In this document: positions 29,401 through 36,037 of the stretch, piece after piece | Layout of the letters: each line of letters opens with the position of its first letter | How positions within the stretch are numbered: the first letter of the stretch is position 1 | Source: Candidatus Omnitrophota bacterium | Lineage (GTDB): Bacteria; Omnitrophota; Gorgyraeia; Zapsychrales; Fredricksoniimonadaceae | Assembly (NCBI GenBank): GCA_021731625.1 | Contig: JAKFXC010000016.1 | Span: 1-45,921 of the forward strand | Length of the DNA: 45,921 bases | Reading direction: 5' to 3' | Notes under the pieces: generated by a model | The model's input: the letters and a program-made list of their open reading frames with translations, nothing else | Told to the model about the DNA's origin: nothing | Database searches by the model: none | Position numbers and translations under genes: made by a program

Positions 29401-30607
29401 AAACGGGTGCGGAACTCGGCGCCTTTATTTCTGTTTGAGCAGCTAGACCCGCTGTCGGGATGGCCGAATTCAGCGTTGCGGCTATCATAAAAATTGTTCC
29501 CATCTTCTTAAGGGAATTGTAAACCCGGGTCATCATTGCCGGAGAAGCATTCTGTTCATTGATAATTTGCGTGGTGGCAGTTGTTCTCGCAAAATTTTTT
29601 CCCCCGGAAAAATACTTTCGTGGGATGGTTTGGTGGGTTACAGGATCGGTTTCCTCTTTGATATAATTGTAGGCGCCTTTTTTGAAAGCCTGAAGGTAGC
29701 GCTCATAGATCTTTTGCTTTTCCTGCGGGTCATCGATGTTGACCCCGGAAACTTTGTTTTTGTCAGCGTAGACTTTTATTAAAATGCTGTCTTTGATTTT
29801 TTTCTTGTACCAGGCGGCGAGGATGAGGGAATGATAGACTTGCCTCAGCTGGGCAAAATTTTTCCCTTCATTGACTTCTGTGGTGAGCGCGGGAATAACA
29901 ATCTCGCGGACGATTTGTTTTCCGATATCATTGGCTTGGCTGGACTTTTCAGCAGTGGCGCTCTTTTCTAATGCTAAATAATCAGACTCCAGCATGACTT
30001 TAAGCTTGCTCTCAACAACATAAGCGGTGGCGGCTGAGGCGTTTTCATATACAACGGCCTTTTCTGGAATGACCCAGACTTTGTTGAACGTATTGACCGG
30101 TACGTTGGTCGATCCGAATTTTCGCGCTGCCTCTTCATAAATGCGTTTCCAGAATTTCTTGCCGATCTCATCCTCTGGGTAAATCAGACTAGCGGTGATT
30201 TGTTTGAGCATGTAATCCTGGGCCAAAAGGTCGCGACCCATCTCGGTTTGACCGAAAGACTCCGGCACAATGCGGTCTTTTTCGTAAGGAGAGAGATTGA
30301 CCCAGAGGTCTTTTTCAGGGGTGGTAATGGAGGCCAGGAAATACTTAATCAGTTTGGTGACCTCCTCAACCTCCGGGGTTGGGGAGGTTTGAGAGGTGTC
30401 GCCTTCTTCCAAAACGAAATCAAATCGGAAAGGATTGTCCGGATGGACTTTAATGCCTTTAAGTATTGGAGGTGTAAAGGCAGGGCTTAAGCGGACCATG
30501 GTGCCTGGTGGCGGCAGGACTACTTCCTGCGCCTTGGCCAATGGCATAGGTCCAAAGCTGGTCAATAAAAAGCCGATGATGAGGCAATAGGTAAGTATTC
30601 TTCTCAT
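23402..30607 (-). CDS. Giant secreted mosaic protein, 2401 residues
   Basis: Not a known single family. Reading along it: signal peptide 1-26 (cleavage near AKAQE); N-module ~28-350 shared with the 983-residue protein; a second signal-like segment ~358-392 (MTRVYNSLKKMGTIF then AATL and GLAAQ); HEYEH, an HExxH zinc-protease-type motif, at 591-595; a helical coiled-coil stretch ~640-860; a kinase-like fold ~1160-1340 (G-loop GRGGNGLV, Lys in AVKAN, NRDD near 1282, SNVLV, FIDYE); GGIDLN ~1406; a Tat-like segment ~1457-1490 (RRRF); HEVIH at 1789-1793 with Glu1822 a possible third ligand; a weaker kinase-like fold ~1945-2120; a Nudix-like fold ~2150-2290 with a broken catalytic box; and a tail from GGINFN ~2328. 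Base composition is more AT-rich than flanking genes. The frame is open throughout. Function is unknown; export is likely. Confidence 0.9.
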   Translation of the reverse strand: MRRILTYCLIIGFLLTSFGPMPLAKAQEVVLPPPGTMVRLSPAFTPPILKGIKVHPDNPFRFDFVLEEGDTSQTSPTPEVEEVTKLIKYFLASITTPEKDLWVNLSPYEKDRIVPESFGQTEMGRDLLAQDYMLKQITASLIYPEDEIGKKFWKRIYEEAARKFGSTNVPVNTFNKVWVIPEKAVVYENASAATAYVVESKLKVMLESDYLALEKSATAEKSSQANDIGKQIVREIVIPALTTEVNEGKNFAQLRQVYHSLILAAWYKKKIKDSILIKVYADKNKVSGVNIDDPQEKQKIYERYLQAFKKGAYNYIKEETDPVTHQTIPRKYFSGGKNFARTTATTQIINEQNASPAMMTRVYNSLKKMGTIFMIAATLNSAIPTAGLAAQTEIKAPSSAPVYRPIVPPFKTIKELQQQNPAVEKIMSQFSKEVNEMASKGQALAKVKDTYGFSHLFIEKITQYNALFRPYKLFIEPNLEGNKLLLRPHYVAGSTIYNSVVFVVPLDRKIPDTDTLLQGKDIIIQEGRSYGSVTIVDINNIEIAVFVVQSWLAGRIKLDSNMEQLYRKLWPNKNASIEDLRAIFRNIVVTHEYEHSQGGDEVSALLADTIVGPSPVASLTNIQDLSRTADEEHKKAANKVLELTGLNRSTEFKSRVLDKTLPEAEEYLRIAALRAYIKHRNKPFFDAAKIEAAARLKMPIANLLAIDRESKKDVDVKQREVLNKTLEKTKIDRRVVAAIAGADISSFLKEEGKITDKEKDEFLGRVRGGVGVFTDILGKLQAQTMAHLQKSYIDKADQLAKQGKTQEANTLARAAESEHKRLLKLIDEAAKLFNKVSEDLNLTQGIQLQQSSVPGSVYATADTKSTGTVLYTVAAYRDPLKNYEAVSDTAQLPVLADRAVLSKDAFERSVQAQELIAELAGQYLGVHENILPTTALSETQIQDIASFIIPDLFRVTGQNDDFLESLNNIMTTEGITEYRRKFGHFNVNDLVMVFQRVYTLSENPLASGFSKSSFGHGVDLIRLNDFGESNYTVNQILELAGFSGESWEQIQADEKAMRLLREGRGNELLEYANGRKFAELLPILKGFFQTLSTEARLMETANLTRILEDVNTTLGRPLELLPADQQYQVYGQLARKLQLSLFDDFVRTLHVVEFVRENYNRYPTQVLGRGGNGLVYAFSDAQGVTQAVKANIISNTAAAQSFYTNLSTTISRLKGSTRFAENYDLVALSFDHEVLILEFNELVSGPSAEEIASDKNLSLDQALDLIVQLSDIYRELDQKGLVNRDDLRNLSNVLVDDTNQVKFIDYEEIVGKESLSKEHAEETKSQLLMALVRILSGMSLRSFEGNRVWEGLKMDFRRRFPQATESGTDALFGFFEKESVMEQGSVVDFSERLTLVIDNARRDFAMGQGGIDLNAEGTEIALEDSFEILEPDPSAPRIASTGKALPTEMTGLSRSSSGWTRRRFTQGVVAGIAGAWALANAPGTLAAAVAQLQTPAAKLKSAREIVTATLNEILKTGSMSSGLVNNPDRYWSNIFSQAGGEDYFDYVVDDIQLAIDEGLKPYNEGKEYSVTEFAKLALTALNNPQKRLEYFFRGAWTNFMIAQANGKPLAKVSDIMRERARFIDPELYSMVNVLIENVNNVLDQKIYDQWRLFNERYLVNKKELYGNLDSDKGKDGAAVYFAIMSRIIEREIVNDQTVLLGRKIDRVNTRGAIGHSIPGEKYVFGDLLEIDKISETIGNVLVSGRTYWTEKEFKQFSPIADRWIKKTFQGKKSNRGWIRNFVQEDIVRHEVIHKLKELRKAFYNMPNIFSINEKGREAVTSEIVSYLVQMSLSKHPALALLILLPHLAQGRGTAEFYTAMYIFNTLLDRPVNQWRTTPDVLAATFEQLLSMDDTVLRQKASALIDTNMKNMGNYDGVKNYQKADGAMTGEQYFIQSQENPQYKLDGKLLNNATGPINELVGDTKDIYKVTTEDGQIIAVKVNKDPAKIDYLINFDEKNIIDLQEFNGPEYYGRVSINIDGQLRLGLAMELIDGVDLDSMVYHAAKPGFAITQQHLASANELFGKLEEKGRSFPSAELVSNNFILTPDGRVRPIDMPVLIAPPANRDKFISEVIEPIQKKIGSLVQVQIPADWTIEPSKMFYDQGTDPTRKILPTKYAVSVVIMNEKGEVLFAKRNPHEGGQWSLPSSFIDVEDDPEAMNILSNKMEASLGVKLNAVELIGKRMGYRGEIGAAPWQLLMHVVFAKSYSGQPYQTGIVHESGMPKYTEFGFFNPKEFLTGKVGSFDLDTAGDCTSCFGTILHHGSYKEFEEAFRSTKKDGAVDNALLSGPGGINFNADKTNQALQIKNSAGEIKFNPDPAMLEQLENTTGFMPVIINIQPMNDLKLFLGLTAPPGSSALASAT

Positions 30608-30679
30608 ATTATTCTACTAAAGGATACTATATAAATATGAGAAAAACAAGTATAGGCGCTATTTTCGGAAAACGCTTTC

Positions 30680-31264
30680 TTAAAAGCCTAATTTCACTCT
30701 CGGTTTTGGTGGCTCCTCTGTGAGGCGCCGTATTATGTCGAAGATGGCCTCGATATCGCGATCATGCTTGCCGACCCTCGTCTCTAAACCTCTTAAGTGC
30801 CAAGCAAGTTCCTTATTGACCGAAATCATCCGCCGTAACTTAACAAAAGTGCGCATGATGGCGATATTAACCACGACGGCCTGTTTGCTTTTTAAGACGC
30901 TGGATAGCATCGCCAGACCTTGTTCCGTAAAAACATAAGGTAAATATTTTAAATGTTGTCCCCTTTTCAAGATCACAAATTGTGATCTTGAAGGATCTTC
31001 ATTCAAGGTCGCAAATTGCGACCTTGAAGACTCTTCGTTTAAGGTCGCAATTTGCGACCTTAAAGATTTTGCCTCTTCCCATGTTAAGCGAAACATGAAA
31101 TCGTCAGGAAATCGATCTAAGTTTCGCTTAATCTGCTCTTTAAGCCTCCTGGTCTCTACACCATAAAGCACAGCTAAATCATTATCAATCATAACCTTGT
31201 GCCCCCGAATTAAATAAATCCTCTGCTCAATAAAATCATGTGTAAGCGCTTTTGTTTTGGACAT
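30680..31264 (-). CDS. ORF6N-domain DNA-binding-like protein with internal palindrome repeats
   Basis: A 194-residue protein with the ORF6N fold known from phage and mobile-element regulators. Residues ~8-70 carry IEQRIYLIRGHKVMIDNDLA, AVLYGVETRRLKEQIKRN and RFPDDFMFRLT. Residues ~90-135 give YLPYVFTEQGLAMLSSVL, typical of the family. Between them are three 12-residue repeats (RSQIATLNEESS and variants), each built on a perfect DNA palindrome. The C-terminus is helical. ATG at 31264 follows a GAGGGG site and is better than a start at 31315. Together with the giant gene it separates prfA from prmC, which suggests acquired DNA. Confidence 0.9.
   Translation of the reverse strand: MSKTKALTHDFIEQRIYLIRGHKVMIDNDLAVLYGVETRRLKEQIKRNLDRFPDDFMFRLTWEEAKSLRSQIATLNEESSRSQFATLNEDPSRSQFVILKRGQHLKYLPYVFTEQGLAMLSSVLKSKQAVVVNIAIMRTFVKLRRMISVNKELAWHLRGLETRVGKHDRDIEAIFDIIRRLTEEPPKPRVKLGF
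30966..31064. repeat. Three perfect palindromes at 36-base spacing within the ORF6N gene
   Basis: Palindromes occupy 30966-30992, 31002-31028 and 31038-31064. Each is 27 bases with 13-base arms that are perfectly complementary around a single central base. The second and third share AAGGTCGCAA; the first is a diverged copy (AAGATCACAA). The spacing is exactly 36 bases, so the reading frame is kept and the unit codes for 12 residues. The different arms remain paired, so changes in one arm are matched in the other. Confidence 0.92.
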
Positions 31265-31312
31265 AGTTTCCCCTCGTAGATAAAAGTTAATTTTTGGGGG
31301 AAATATGATGAA

Positions 31313-31330
31313 CACCGTGGGGGAACGGTG
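31313..31330 (-). terminator. Weak hairpin just after prfA
   Basis: CACCGT and ACGGTG form a six-base stem around a GC-rich six-base loop directly after the prfA stop. No clear T-run follows, so it may be a weak or Rho-assisted terminator, or chance. Confidence 0.3.
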
Positions 31331-31331
31331 A

Positions 31332-32414
31332 TTAGCTGCTTACTTTTTCCTTTATTTCACGCTCGGCCAAAATCAACGCATCAGTCAGCTCATCCATGTC
31401 GCCTTCCAGAATGGCTTCCAGACGGTGGCTGGTAAATCCGATGCGGTGGTCGGTGACGCGACGGTCGGGAAAATTGTAGGTGCGGATTTTCTCGCTGCGA
31501 TCGCCGGAGCCCACTTGCGATTTGCGCAGGGCCGCCTCTTTGGCAAAGGCCTCCTGCTGCATTTTGTCCTGCAAACGGGCCCGCAAAATGCGCATGGCTT
31601 TGGCCCGATTTTTAAGTTGCGAACGCTCGTCCTGGCAAACCACCACAATGCCCGACTTGGCATGGGTGATGCGGACAGCGGAGTCGGTGGTATTGACGCT
31701 CTGGCCGCCGGGGCCGGACGAACGATACACATCAATTTTTAAATCTTTGTCCTCGATCTTTAAATCAATTTCTTCGGGTTCAAACAATATGGCTACGGTC
31801 ACCGCCGATGTGTGGATGCGGCCGGACGCTTCGGTGGTAGGCACGCGCTGGACGCGATGCACGCCGCTTTCCCATTTCAAACGTTTGGAACACTCTTTGC
31901 CGCCGAGAGAAAAAATGACTTCCTTAACACCCCCGGCCTCGGTGTCCACATAGGACATGAGCTCCAGCGTCCAGCCTTTTCTGTCCGCATACTTCGTGTA
32001 CATGCGGTATAAGTCACCGCCAAACAGACTGGCCTCCTGGCCGCCAGTTCCGGCGCGGATTTCAATGATGATGTCTTTGTCCGGCTCGTTTTTGGTGGGG
32101 TCGAAATAATCGGAAAAATATTGTTCCATCTCTTTGAGACGGGGCTCCAGCTCAGGCAATTCGCTTTCCGCCATGCTCTTTAGCTCGGCGTCGCCTTTGC
32201 CTTTAAGGATGTCTTGCAGTTCAGTGTATTGGCCTTCGAGTTTTTGATAGGTGCGGTATTGCGCCAGCAGAGCCGACAAAACGGAAAATTCTTTGGCCAA
32301 TTTGCCGTATGTGGTCTGGTCGGAGACTGTCTTTTCGTCGCCTAGGAGTCGTTCAAGCTCTTGATAACGCGCTTCGCTGAGCTTAAGCTTGCTTAAATCA
32401 TTTGCCCTTAGCAT
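31332..32414 (-). CDS. prfA: Peptide chain release factor 1
   Basis: Terminates translation at UAA and UAG codons. It has 360 residues, the usual length. The peptidyl-hydrolysis motif GGQ is at ~236-238 in [16 protein letters not shown], and this Gln is the target of PrmC. Other family stretches are [18 protein letters not shown] and [20 protein letters not shown]. The start overlaps the rpmE 3' end by 17 bp, so the two are coupled. It is the last housekeeping gene before the ORF6N and giant genes. Confidence 0.97.
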   Translation of the reverse strand: MLRANDLSKLKLSEARYQELERLLGDEKTVSDQTTYGKLAKEFSVLSALLAQYRTYQKLEGQYTELQDILKGKGDAELKSMAESELPELEPRLKEMEQYFSDYFDPTKNEPDKDIIIEIRAGTGGQEASLFGGDLYRMYTKYADRKGWTLELMSYVDTEAGGVKEVIFSLGGKECSKRLKWESGVHRVQRVPTTEASGRIHTSAVTVAILFEPEEIDLKIEDKDLKIDVYRSSGPGGQSVNTTDSAVRITHAKSGIVVVCQDERSQLKNRAKAMRILRARLQDKMQQEAFAKEAALRKSQVGSGDRSEKIRTYNFPDRRVTDHRIGFTSHRLEAILEGDMDELTDALILAEREIKEKVSS

Positions 32415-32601
32415 AACGTTTGTTGAAACGCTCGATGCGGCCGGCAGTGTCCACGAACTTCTTGGCGCCGGTAAAGAACGGATGGCATTGGGAGCAGATC
32501 TCGACGCGGATGGCCTTTTTGGTGGCCCGGGTGTGGATCACACTCCCGCAGGCACAGGTGATGGTGGCAATGTCATATGTGGGGTGAATATTGGCTTTCA
32601 T
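32398..32601 (-). CDS. rpmE: 50S ribosomal protein L31
   Basis: Ribosomal large-subunit protein of 67 residues, of the zinc-binding C+ type with Cys16, Cys18, Cys36 and Cys39 (CAC and CSQC). [10 protein letters not shown] and [16 protein letters not shown] are hallmark stretches. A strong AAGGAGG Shine-Dalgarno precedes ATG 32601 and a promoter lies at 32631-32659. Confidence 0.97.
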   Translation of the reverse strand: MKANIHPTYDIATITCACGSVIHTRATKKAIRVEICSQCHPFFTGAKKFVDTAGRIERFNKRYAKGK

Positions 32602-32630
32602 ATCAAATCCTCCTTAAGTAAAGAGGGGTC

Positions 32631-32659
32631 ATAATACACTATTTGTTTCTGTTTTGCAA
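32631..32659 (-). promoter_or_regulatory. Sigma-70-like promoter of rpmE-prfA
   Basis: TTGCAA (32654-32659) and TATTAT (32631-32636) on the minus strand are 17 bases apart. The site sits between the rho terminator hairpin and the rpmE start, as expected for an independent transcription unit. Confidence 0.6.
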
Positions 32660-32660
32660 T

Positions 32661-32686
32661 AAAAATAGGGGGCTGGCCCCTATTTA
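32661..32686 (-). terminator. Hairpin terminator of rho, copy of a dispersed palindrome
   Basis: On the minus strand the rho stop codon is followed by AATAGGGG, a short loop and CCCCCTATTTTTA, a stem with a T-run. The first stem bases include the stop codon. The same ~25-base sequence occurs in both arms of the inverted repeat at 40899-41011. Confidence 0.75.
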
Positions 32687-34038
32687 TTCATGTTCTGCAA
32701 AAAGTCGGCGTTGGATTTGAATTTGGAGACTTTATCGATCAAAAGCTCCATGGCCTCGGCGGAATTTAGGTCATTGAAGGCCTTGCGCAACAGCCACATC
32801 CGCTGAAGGTCGCTCTCGCTGACCAATAACTCTTCATGCCGGGTGTTGGACCGTTTAAGGTCAATGGCCGGATAAATGCGCCGCTGGAACAAATTACGGT
32901 CCAGCTGAAGCTCCATGTTGCCGGTGCCTTTAAACTCCTCGAAAATGACTTCGTCCATGCGGCTGCCGGTATCCACTAAGGCGGTGGCGATGATGGTCAG
33001 TGACCCGCCCTCTTCGATGTTGCGGGCGGCGCCGAAGAAACGTTTGGGTTTGTGCAGGGCATTGGAATCCACACCACCGGAGAGGATCTTGCCGCTGTGC
33101 GGCACCACGGTGTTGTAGGCCCGGGCCAAACGGGTGATGCTGTCTAGCAAGATGACCACGTCGCGCTTGTGCTCCACCAAGCGTTTGGCTTTTTCAATGA
33201 CGATCTCGGCGATTTGCACATGGCGCTCGGCGGGTTCGTCAAACGTCGAGGCAATGACCTCGCCCTTGACGCCGCGCTGCATGTCGGTGACTTCTTCAGG
33301 ACGCTCGTCGATGAGCAGCACGATCAAAACCACCTCAGGGTGGTTATTGACAATGGCATTGGCCACTTTTTGCAAAATGACGGTCTTGCCGCTGTAGGGC
33401 GGAGCCACAATCAAGGCCCGCTGTCCCTTGCCGATGGGGGTCAACAAATTGATGATGCGGGTGGCAACTTCCTGCTGGCTGATTTCCAGGTTTAAACGTT
33501 CTTTAGGATACAGGGGGGTCAAGTTGTCGAAAAAGATTTTGTCTTTGCATTTCTCCGGGTTTTCAAAATTGACCGCTTCCACTTTCAACAAAGCGAAATA
33601 TTTTTCCCCTTCTTTGGGCGGACGGATCTGGCCGGAGACGGTGTCGCCGGTCTTTAAGTCAAAACGGCGGATTTGCGACGGAGAAATGTATATATCATCG
33701 GGGCAAGGCAAATAATTGTAACGGGCGCTGCGCAGGAAGCCGAACCCTTCCGACAAAATCTCCAGCGTGCCTTCGCCAAACATCAGGCCTTCTTTTTCCG
33801 CCTGGGCCTGCAGGATCTTAAAAATCAAATCCTGTTTTTTGAGCGTTGATGCCCCCTGCACGTCCAAGTCGCGGGCCACTTTGGACAGCTCCGCCATTTT
33901 CATTTCTTTCAGTTGCTCAATATGAACGGTCTTGCCAGCCGGGTTGGCGGGTTTGTAATCGGCGTTGTCCTTGCCGTTCTCTTTATCTTTCTCTTTAAGG
34001 TCTTCTTTATCGTTTTTTGTTTCAGTCCTGCTTGCCAT
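32680..34038 (-). CDS. rho: Transcription termination factor Rho
   Basis: Hexameric RNA-dependent ATPase that ends transcription, 452 residues. A charged Lys/Asp/Glu-rich N-terminal extension (~1-40) precedes the Rho N-domain ([17 protein letters not shown]) and the cold-shock-like RNA-binding domain ([21 protein letters not shown]). The ATPase core has Walker A APPYSGKT (~212-219), [26 protein letters not shown] and the Q/R-loop region. It has an AAGGAG Shine-Dalgarno. It lies 23 bp after coaE and ends in a hairpin terminator. Confidence 0.97.
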   Translation of the reverse strand: MASRTETKNDKEDLKEKDKENGKDNADYKPANPAGKTVHIEQLKEMKMAELSKVARDLDVQGASTLKKQDLIFKILQAQAEKEGLMFGEGTLEILSEGFGFLRSARYNYLPCPDDIYISPSQIRRFDLKTGDTVSGQIRPPKEGEKYFALLKVEAVNFENPEKCKDKIFFDNLTPLYPKERLNLEISQQEVATRIINLLTPIGKGQRALIVAPPYSGKTVILQKVANAIVNNHPEVVLIVLLIDERPEEVTDMQRGVKGEVIASTFDEPAERHVQIAEIVIEKAKRLVEHKRDVVILLDSITRLARAYNTVVPHSGKILSGGVDSNALHKPKRFFGAARNIEEGGSLTIIATALVDTGSRMDEVIFEEFKGTGNMELQLDRNLFQRRIYPAIDLKRSNTRHEELLVSESDLQRMWLLRKAFNDLNSAEAMELLIDKVSKFKSNADFLQNMNK

Positions 34039-34061
34039 TAGTACTCCTTGTGGTTCTGTTG

Positions 34062-34667
34062 TTAAGTGTTGCTGCGTTGACCTAATCTATGGATGATCGC
34101 ATCGACCTGCCGACGCGTGTTTCGTAGCGGCCCGCGGTTGTCTATGATGATGTCCGCTAAACGGATTTTACTTTGAAGAGGCAATTGAAATTTCAGGCGT
34201 TTGAGGGTTGCGGTCTTTGAGAGCCCTGAGCGTTTGCGTGTGCGCTGAATTTGCTGGTCGCGTCGGGCGGTCACCACGGCGGTCACGTGAGCCAACCGAT
34301 CCCATCCTGATTCAAACAGCAACGGCACATCCAGGACAATTAGCCGTGCATGCTTATATAGAGAAATTTGTTTTCTGACTTCTTTTAAGGCCTCAGGATG
34401 CAAGATTTTGGTGAGTTTTTTTAATTCACGCGGATTTTGAAAAACAATGTCGGCAAGTTTCTTGCGATCTATTCTATCTTGGTTAAGTATAGCATGCGGA
34501 AAAGCTTTTGCCACTTTTTTAATGGATTTCTTATGCCGGGTCAAAAGCTCCCGGGTGATGGCGTCGGCGTCAATCACTTTGGCGCCCCGGCGGGCAAACC
34601 ATCCGGCCACGGTGGTTTTGCCGGTGCCGAAACTTCCGGTCAGTCCTAGGATGATGGTGTTAGGCAT
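34062..34667 (-). CDS. coaE: Dephospho-CoA kinase
   Basis: Last step of coenzyme A synthesis, phosphorylating the 3'-OH of dephospho-CoA. It has 201 residues, with P-loop [11 protein letters not shown], the substrate Asp pair in [28 protein letters not shown] and the LID Arg region [16 protein letters not shown]. It overlaps the glgA 3' end by 22 bp. Confidence 0.95.
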   Translation of the reverse strand: MPNTIILGLTGSFGTGKTTVAGWFARRGAKVIDADAITRELLTRHKKSIKKVAKAFPHAILNQDRIDRKKLADIVFQNPRELKKLTKILHPEALKEVRKQISLYKHARLIVLDVPLLFESGWDRLAHVTAVVTARRDQQIQRTRKRSGLSKTATLKRLKFQLPLQSKIRLADIIIDNRGPLRNTRRQVDAIIHRLGQRSNT

Positions 34668-36037
34668 TTATTAAACACTTTTTGGTATTCGCGGGCCGAC
34701 TTGTCCCAGGAAAAACGCTGGCGCAGCGCCTGGGCCAATAAAAAATCCATCTGCTCTTTGTTTTTGAATATTCTGACCGCCTCCTGCACAGCCCGAACAA
34801 GGGCGGTCCGGTTGTATTCTATAAACACAAAGCCGTTGCCGGTTTGATGGATAGGGTCATACAGACGTATAGTGTCGGCCAGGCCCCCGGTTTTGTATAC
34901 GATCGGAATGGAGCCGTAGCGCAAGGCAATCATCTGGCCCAAGCCGCAGGGCTCATACTCCGACGGCATTAAAAAGAAATCACTGCCGGCGTAGACCCGG
35001 TGCGCAAAGACCTCGTCGAATTTTAAATACAGACCGAGTTGGTCCGGATACCGGTGCGCGCAGTCTTCCAGCATACGGTGGTAGCGGCGCTCGCCGGTGC
35101 CGGTGATGACCACTTGGGTGCCGGTGCGGACAATCTCATCCATGGCCTGGACCAGGAGGTCCACCCCTTTTTGATGGCACAGCCGGGCCACAAAACCCAC
35201 CAGAGGGATTTTTAAATTTTGCTCCAGACGCAGGGCCCCCTGCAAAGCGATTTTGTTGTCATATTTCCCCTGAAGCTCGGCGGAGGAATAGGCATGCTCG
35301 AGGAGCGGGTCGTCTTTGGGGTTCCAGGCCTCGTAATCCAGGCCGTTTAGTATGCCGTACACGTCGGTAACCCGGTTGCGCAACACCCCGTCGAGGCCGC
35401 AACCAAATTTAGAGGACTGTATTTCTTTGGCATACTGTGGACTGACGGTGGTGATGGCATCAGCAAATATCAGGCCGCCTTTCAATATATTGATCTGATT
35501 GTAGAATTCCAGGCCCTGAGTGTGAAACAGATGGCCGTCCAAGCCGAGTTTGCTATATTGCTCCTTGGGGAATACGCCTTGGTACGCCAAATTGTGCACG
35601 GTCAAAATCGACTTGGTATTTTTAAAAAAAGGATCCGCTTGGTATTTGGTTTTGAGTAGTATAGGCACCAGCGCGGTGTGCCAGTCATGGCAATGCACAA
35701 TATCGGGGCGGAATCGAATTTCTTTGAGGAGTTTCAGGCTGGTATGAGATAAAAAGGTAAAGCGTTCCAAATTGTCGCGGTAGTCCCCCGCCTGGTCGCC
35801 GTATAAGCCTTCCCGCCCAAAAAAATGCGCATGCTCGATAAAATACACCCGCACGTTTTCGCCGATGCGCACGATCGGCGAGGGTGGGCTGATTTTGGAA
35901 TTTTTATAGCGAGGGGTGATGATGATGACCTCATGCCCCAGCTTCTCCAGCGCCGGAGGCAAGGCCCCGCACACGTCGGCGAGCCCGCCGGTCTTGGCAA
36001 ATGGCACCACTTCAGAAGCGATTAAGGCGATGTTCAT
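34646..36037 (-). CDS. glgA: Glycogen (starch) synthase
   Basis: GT5 family glucosyltransferase that extends alpha-1,4-glucan, probably from ADP-glucose. It has 463 residues. MNIALIASEVVPFAKTGGLADV includes the family KTGGL motif; HCHDWHTALVP, TVHNLAYQGVFP and the C-terminal PSEYEPCGLGQMIALRYGS are characteristic. ATG 36037 overlaps the polA stop as ATGA, so it is preferred to an in-frame start at 36058. Other glycogen genes are absent here. Confidence 0.96.
   Translation of the reverse strand: MNIALIASEVVPFAKTGGLADVCGALPPALEKLGHEVIIITPRYKNSKISPPSPIVRIGENVRVYFIEHAHFFGREGLYGDQAGDYRDNLERFTFLSHTSLKLLKEIRFRPDIVHCHDWHTALVPILLKTKYQADPFFKNTKSILTVHNLAYQGVFPKEQYSKLGLDGHLFHTQGLEFYNQINILKGGLIFADAITTVSPQYAKEIQSSKFGCGLDGVLRNRVTDVYGILNGLDYEAWNPKDDPLLEHAYSSAELQGKYDNKIALQGALRLEQNLKIPLVGFVARLCHQKGVDLLVQAMDEIVRTGTQVVITGTGERRYHRMLEDCAHRYPDQLGLYLKFDEVFAHRVYAGSDFFLMPSEYEPCGLGQMIALRYGSIPIVYKTGGLADTIRLYDPIHQTGNGFVFIEYNRTALVRAVQEAVRIFKNKEQMDFLLAQALRQRFSWDKSAREYQKVFNKCLTPSS

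Noticed and set aside
23402-30607. Nonribosomal peptide or polyketide synthase as the source of the giant frame
   Set aside because: No carrier, adenylation, condensation or ketosynthase motifs are visible, and the protein begins with a signal peptide.
30608-30679. Promoter for the giant gene in the gap after the ORF6N gene
   Set aside because: A TATACT is present but no -35 box lies at a suitable distance, so a call is not justified.
30966-31064. Regular palindromic repeats as a CRISPR array
   Set aside because: Only nine bases separate the 27-base units, the units lie in frame inside a clear ORF6N gene and no cas genes are present.
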